From: JALUZX01 sp964561605
GTDB taxonomy: Bacteria > Planctomycetota > UBA1135 > JALUZX01
NCBI GenBank assembly: GCA_964561605.1
Contig: CAZLQD010000012.1
Location: 156,512 to 220,511, forward strand
Reading direction: 5' to 3'
DNA length: 64,000 bases
The notes beneath the pieces are model-generated. The model was not told the DNA's origin. It saw only the letters and a program-made list of their open reading frames with translations, and did no database searches. Below, in pieces: positions 61,510 to 64,000 of this stretch. Within the stretch, counting starts at the first letter, position 1. Every line of letters begins with the position of its first letter. A program made the translations under genes and the position numbers.

Positions 61510-62821
61510 CGCCTTCCTCCTTTCCCTGGCCGCTTTCTTCCTCTTCCTCCTCCTCGGCGTCCCGGTGGCCTTCTCCCTGGGAGGAGCCACCCTCCTAATC
61601 TATCTCCTCTCGCCCGACTTCACCCTCAGGGAGGCCCTCCCCCAGATCTGCCAGGACCTCTGGTCGGGGCCGGACAGCTTCGTCCTCCTGGCCATTCCCT
61701 TCTTCATCCTCAGCGGACTCCTCCTGGGAAGGGGGGGAATCGCCAGGCGGCTCATCCGGTTCGCCCAGTTCGCCGTGGGTTGGCTCCCCGGGGGGCTGGC
61801 CTGCGTGAACGTCATGGCCTGCATGCTCTTCGGCGCCGTCTCGGGATCGGCCGCCGCGGCGGCCAGCTCCATCGGCTCCGTCCTGGTGCCGGCCATGGAG
61901 GAGCAGGGATACGACCGGGACTTCTCCTCGGCCCTGACCATGACGGCCGCCACCACGGGGCTTCTCATCCCGCCCAGCAATATCATGATCGTGTATGCCG
62001 CCGTGGCCCAGGTCTCCATCGGGGCCCTCTTCCTGGCGGGCTTCCTTCCCGGTGTCCTGACGGGGCTCTCCCTCATGGCGGCGGCGGTCTTCCTCTCCCT
62101 CAAACGGGGATACAAGAGGGTCCCTTTCTGCGGGTGGGCCGAAGGGGGGCGCCGGTTCCTGGACGCCCTTCCAGGCCTTTTCCTAGTAGTCCTTGTCATG
62201 GGGGGAATCACGGGGACCCTCGGGCAGACCTTGAGGTTCACCGCCACGGAAGCGGCCGTCGTGGCGGTGCTGTATTCCCTCGTCCTCGCCCTCGTCTACC
62301 GGGAGGTCAAGGTCTCCGAGATCCCGGGGCTCCTCCTGGAGACCGCCAGGATCACGGCCTTCATCATGTTCCTCATAGGGACTTCCAAGGCCATGGGGTT
62401 CGCCCTGGAGGTCAAGGACATTCCCGAGAGCACAAGCTCCTACCTCCTCTCCATCGGGAAGAGCCCCCTGACGGTACTCCTCCTGGTGAACTTCTTCCTC
62501 CTCGTGGTGGGGGCCTTCATGGACATGACGCCGGCGGTGCTCATCTTCACCCCCATCTTCCTTCCGGCCATGAAGGCCCTGGGTATCCATCCTTTGCATT
62601 TCGGCCTGATCCTTGTGGCCAACCTGTGCATCGGGCTGGTCACGCCTCCGGTGGGGACCATTCTCTTCGTCGGGTGCGCCGTTGGGAGGACCACCATATG
62701 GAAGGTCCTCCCTTCGCTGGTCCCCTTCTTCCTGGCAATGATCTTCGCCCTGGCCGTGACCTGCGCCCTTCCTTCGGACTTGGTGCTCTGGCTCCCCAGG
62801 GCCTTCGGGTTCCATGTATGA
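61502..62821 (+). CDS. dctM: TRAP transporter large permease DctM
   Basis: A 439-residue protein with about 12 membrane helices and the DctM signatures: LLGVPVAFSLGGATLL, AIPFFILSGLLLGRGGIARRL, MLFGAVSGSAAAAASSIGSVLVPAM, GLLIPPSNIMIVYA and LCIGLVTPPVGTILFVGCA. The GTG start overlaps dctQ by eight bases, and its stop overlaps the next gene by four. Length is standard. Confidence 0.94.
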   Translation: MDNAFLLSLAAFFLFLLLGVPVAFSLGGATLLIYLLSPDFTLREALPQICQDLWSGPDSFVLLAIPFFILSGLLLGRGGIARRLIRFAQFAVGWLPGGLACVNVMACMLFGAVSGSAAAAASSIGSVLVPAMEEQGYDRDFSSALTMTAATTGLLIPPSNIMIVYAAVAQVSIGALFLAGFLPGVLTGLSLMAAAVFLSLKRGYKRVPFCGWAEGGRRFLDALPGLFLVVLVMGGITGTLGQTLRFTATEAAVVAVLYSLVLALVYREVKVSEIPGLLLETARITAFIMFLIGTSKAMGFALEVKDIPESTSSYLLSIGKSPLTVLLLVNFFLLVVGAFMDMTPAVLIFTPIFLPAMKALGIHPLHFGLILVANLCIGLVTPPVGTILFVGCAVGRTTIWKVLPSLVPFFLAMIFALAVTCALPSDLVLWLPRAFGFHV

Positions 62822-63210
62822 GCGTCGGCGTCCCCCTTCCTGAGGACCGGATCCTGGTCGAGGTGGGAGAGAGGATCCTGGAAAGGATCCTCGCCTCCCG
62901 GGTTCCCGGCCTGCGCCTGAGAATCAGGCCCGAATCCCCGGAGATCCGGGTCTCCCTCGGGATCGCCCGGGCGAACCTGGAGATCGGGGGGATCGACGGG
63001 AAGGGGAGGCTGGTCCTCCTTCCGCGGGGGGCGGCGGCCTTCCTGACCCGGGCCCTGGGAGGCGCCGTCCGGGGGGGACGGTGGGTCTCCGTGGAAGAGG
63101 GCAGGATCCTGGTCACCCTCCTTCCCCCGGATTTCCCCTTCACCCTGGAAAGACCGGAAGTCACCGCCCGGGCGGGGAGTTTGCGCCTGGTGTCGATTCT
63201 TTCGACATGA
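62818..63210 (+). CDS. Unknown protein translationally coupled to dctM
   Basis: A 130-residue soluble protein with no signal or membrane segment. An N-terminal helix (DRILVEVGERILERILASRV) is followed by beta-rich segments (RLRIRPESPEIRVSLGIARANLEIGGIDGKGRLVLLPRGAAAFLTRALGG...RWVSVEEGRILVTLLPP). No family recognised. The ATG overlaps the dctM stop (ATGA), so it is part of the TRAP transcript; it is also the gene just before flagellin. It may be unrelated to transport. Confidence 0.68.
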   Translation: MSVGVPLPEDRILVEVGERILERILASRVPGLRLRIRPESPEIRVSLGIARANLEIGGIDGKGRLVLLPRGAAAFLTRALGGAVRGGRWVSVEEGRILVTLLPPDFPFTLERPEVTARAGSLRLVSILST

Positions 63211-63254
63211 ATCCATCCGGGATGGTGCCTTTTCCCGATTTTTTCCCCTCCGGC

Positions 63255-63281
63255 TCAAGCCGGGACCGTTTTCGCCTTTAA
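63255..63281 (+). promoter_or_regulatory. Sigma-28-like promoter for flagellin
   Basis: TCAAGCCG (63255-63262), 11 bases, GCCTTTAA (63274-63281). Against TAAAGTTT-N11-GCCGATAA the spacing is exact and the T-x-AAG and GCC-x-x-TAA positions agree. The leader would be about 70 bases. A CCGGCT-CA-AGCCGG hairpin overlaps the -35. Confidence 0.45.
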
Positions 63282-63358
63282 TTGCGGCGAGTCGGTCGGA
63301 AAGAAGCGGGGCGGACGGCCCCGTAACAAGAGGGAAACAGAGGCAGAGGAGAAGCGCC

Positions 63359-64000
63359 GTGGGACTCAGAGTCAATACCAACATCGCCTCGATCAACGCG
63401 CAGCGGAATCTTTTCGCCGTGACCGAGAGGCTTTCCCGGAACTTCCAGCATCTTTCCACGGGCCTTCGGATCGCCACGGCCGCCGACGATTCGGCCGGCC
63501 TGGCCATCAGCGAAAGGCTCCGCGCCCAGATCCGTTCGCTCGCCCAGGCCGAGCGGAACGCCAACGACGGCGTCTCCTTCGTGCAGACCGGCGAGGGCGC
63601 CCTGAACGAGGTGAGCAACATCCTGGTCCGGTTGCGCGAGCTGGCCGTCCAGTCCTCCAACGGGACGGTGTCGGACAACGACAAGGACACCCTCCAGGAG
63701 GAGTTCTCGGCTCTCCGCAACGAGATCAACCGGATCGCCAAGTCCACCGAGTTCAACGGGATCCACCTCCTGGACGGCAGCGCCACCTTGGCCTCCTTCC
63801 AGGTGGGAATCGGCGTGGATACTTCGGTGAACCAGATCAGCGTGAGCCTCTCGCCGGCACTCTCCACCAGCCTGGGCCTCAGCACGGTGAACATCGGCTC
63901 CACGGGGGACACGAGCTTCGCCATCAGCCAGATCGACAGCGCCATCAACACCGTCTCCCAGCTCCGGGGCGACTTCGGCGCCGTCCAGAACCGGCTGGCC
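63359..64000 (+). CDS. fliC: Flagellin, N-terminal part
   Basis: The first 214 residues of a flagellin, running off the window in frame. It starts GTG (VGLRVNTNIASINAQRNL) with GAGGAG about eight bases upstream. The D0/D1 helices are classic: LSTGLRIATAADDSAGLAISERLRAQIRSLAQAERNANDG, then ELAVQSSNGTVSDNDKDTLQEEFSALRNEINRIAKSTEFNGIHLLDG. The variable surface region starts at about 150, after which helical D1 sequence returns (ISQIDSAINTVSQLRGDFGAVQNRL), so the central variable part is short. Indicates a motile organism. Confidence 0.95.
   Translation, partial: MGLRVNTNIASINAQRNLFAVTERLSRNFQHLSTGLRIATAADDSAGLAISERLRAQIRSLAQAERNANDGVSFVQTGEGALNEVSNILVRLRELAVQSSNGTVSDNDKDTLQEEFSALRNEINRIAKSTEFNGIHLLDGSATLASFQVGIGVDTSVNQISVSLSPALSTSLGLSTVNIGSTGDTSFAISQIDSAINTVSQLRGDFGAVQNRLA

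Overview
This is a 64-kb, very GC-rich, gene-dense stretch of a Gram-negative chromosome. The envelope genes (LolCD-type lipoprotein transporter, several lipoproteins with lipoboxes, YidC with a large periplasmic domain, a PpiC/SurA-like foldase) indicate a diderm. The NfeD-NfeD-FloA operon, a sigma-54 activator, sigma-54-type promoters, flagellin and a very long SMC would suit Planctomycetota or a neighbouring deep-branching phylum. This is an inference from gene content, not a placement. Nothing looks like a prophage, IS element or CRISPR array.

Layout. Positions 1-6.2 kb: the tail of a possible acyltransferase, a HEAT-repeat protein, and the NfeD/NfeD/FloA membrane-microdomain operon. Positions 6.2-11.2 kb (minus): trmB-lysS-lolC/E-lolD-lipoprotein. 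Positions 11.5-14 kb (minus): a NifX-like small protein and a GH127-type glycosidase. Positions 14.1-17.8 kb: a LysR regulator directly followed by an SQR-like flavoprotein, DUF1641, a TusE/DsrC-like protein and DsrE2, forming a compact sulfur-trafficking operon. It meets a convergent FAD reductase fused to a lipid-binding-like domain. Then come tRNA-Ala(GGC) with promoter and terminator, a glycosyltransferase/aminotransferase pair, an SH3 coiled-coil protein, a TPR-metalloprotease and the ruvB-spoIID-like-tgt operon (minus).

Positions 29.2-33 kb hold a 1013-residue lipoprotein behind a near-perfect sigma-54 promoter and ahead of a strong terminator. Positions 33-41.3 kb: a CPBP protease, holA-mutL, then (minus) hisS-nadD-WecA/MraY-like transferase and a Gph-like phosphatase with a LolA-like protein. 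Positions 41.5-53.6 kb: a small lipoprotein, miaA-ppiC (minus), a phosphoesterase, yidC, nrdR (promoter overlapping a palindrome), smc and a double GT9 glycosyltransferase behind a sigma-28-like promoter. Positions 53.6-54.5 kb: a repeat island between convergent genes.

Positions 54.5-60 kb (minus): a stress module. A PAS-AAA+-Fis sigma-54 activator lies just upstream of two hsp20 genes that have their own sigma-54 promoter and a candidate enhancer dyad. clpB follows beyond a terminator. Positions 60-63.2 kb: a TRAP transporter (dctP-dctQ-dctM) with a small unknown gene. The window ends inside a flagellin gene.

Most linked genes overlap by 4-8 bases, so translational coupling is common. Recognisable -10 elements recur as TAGGAT, TATCAT or TAGACT. 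The strongest leads for new biology are the sigma-54-controlled Hsp20 module, the two-family repeat island sharing an 18-base core, the LysR-led sulfur operon, and a Walker A substitution in ClpB.
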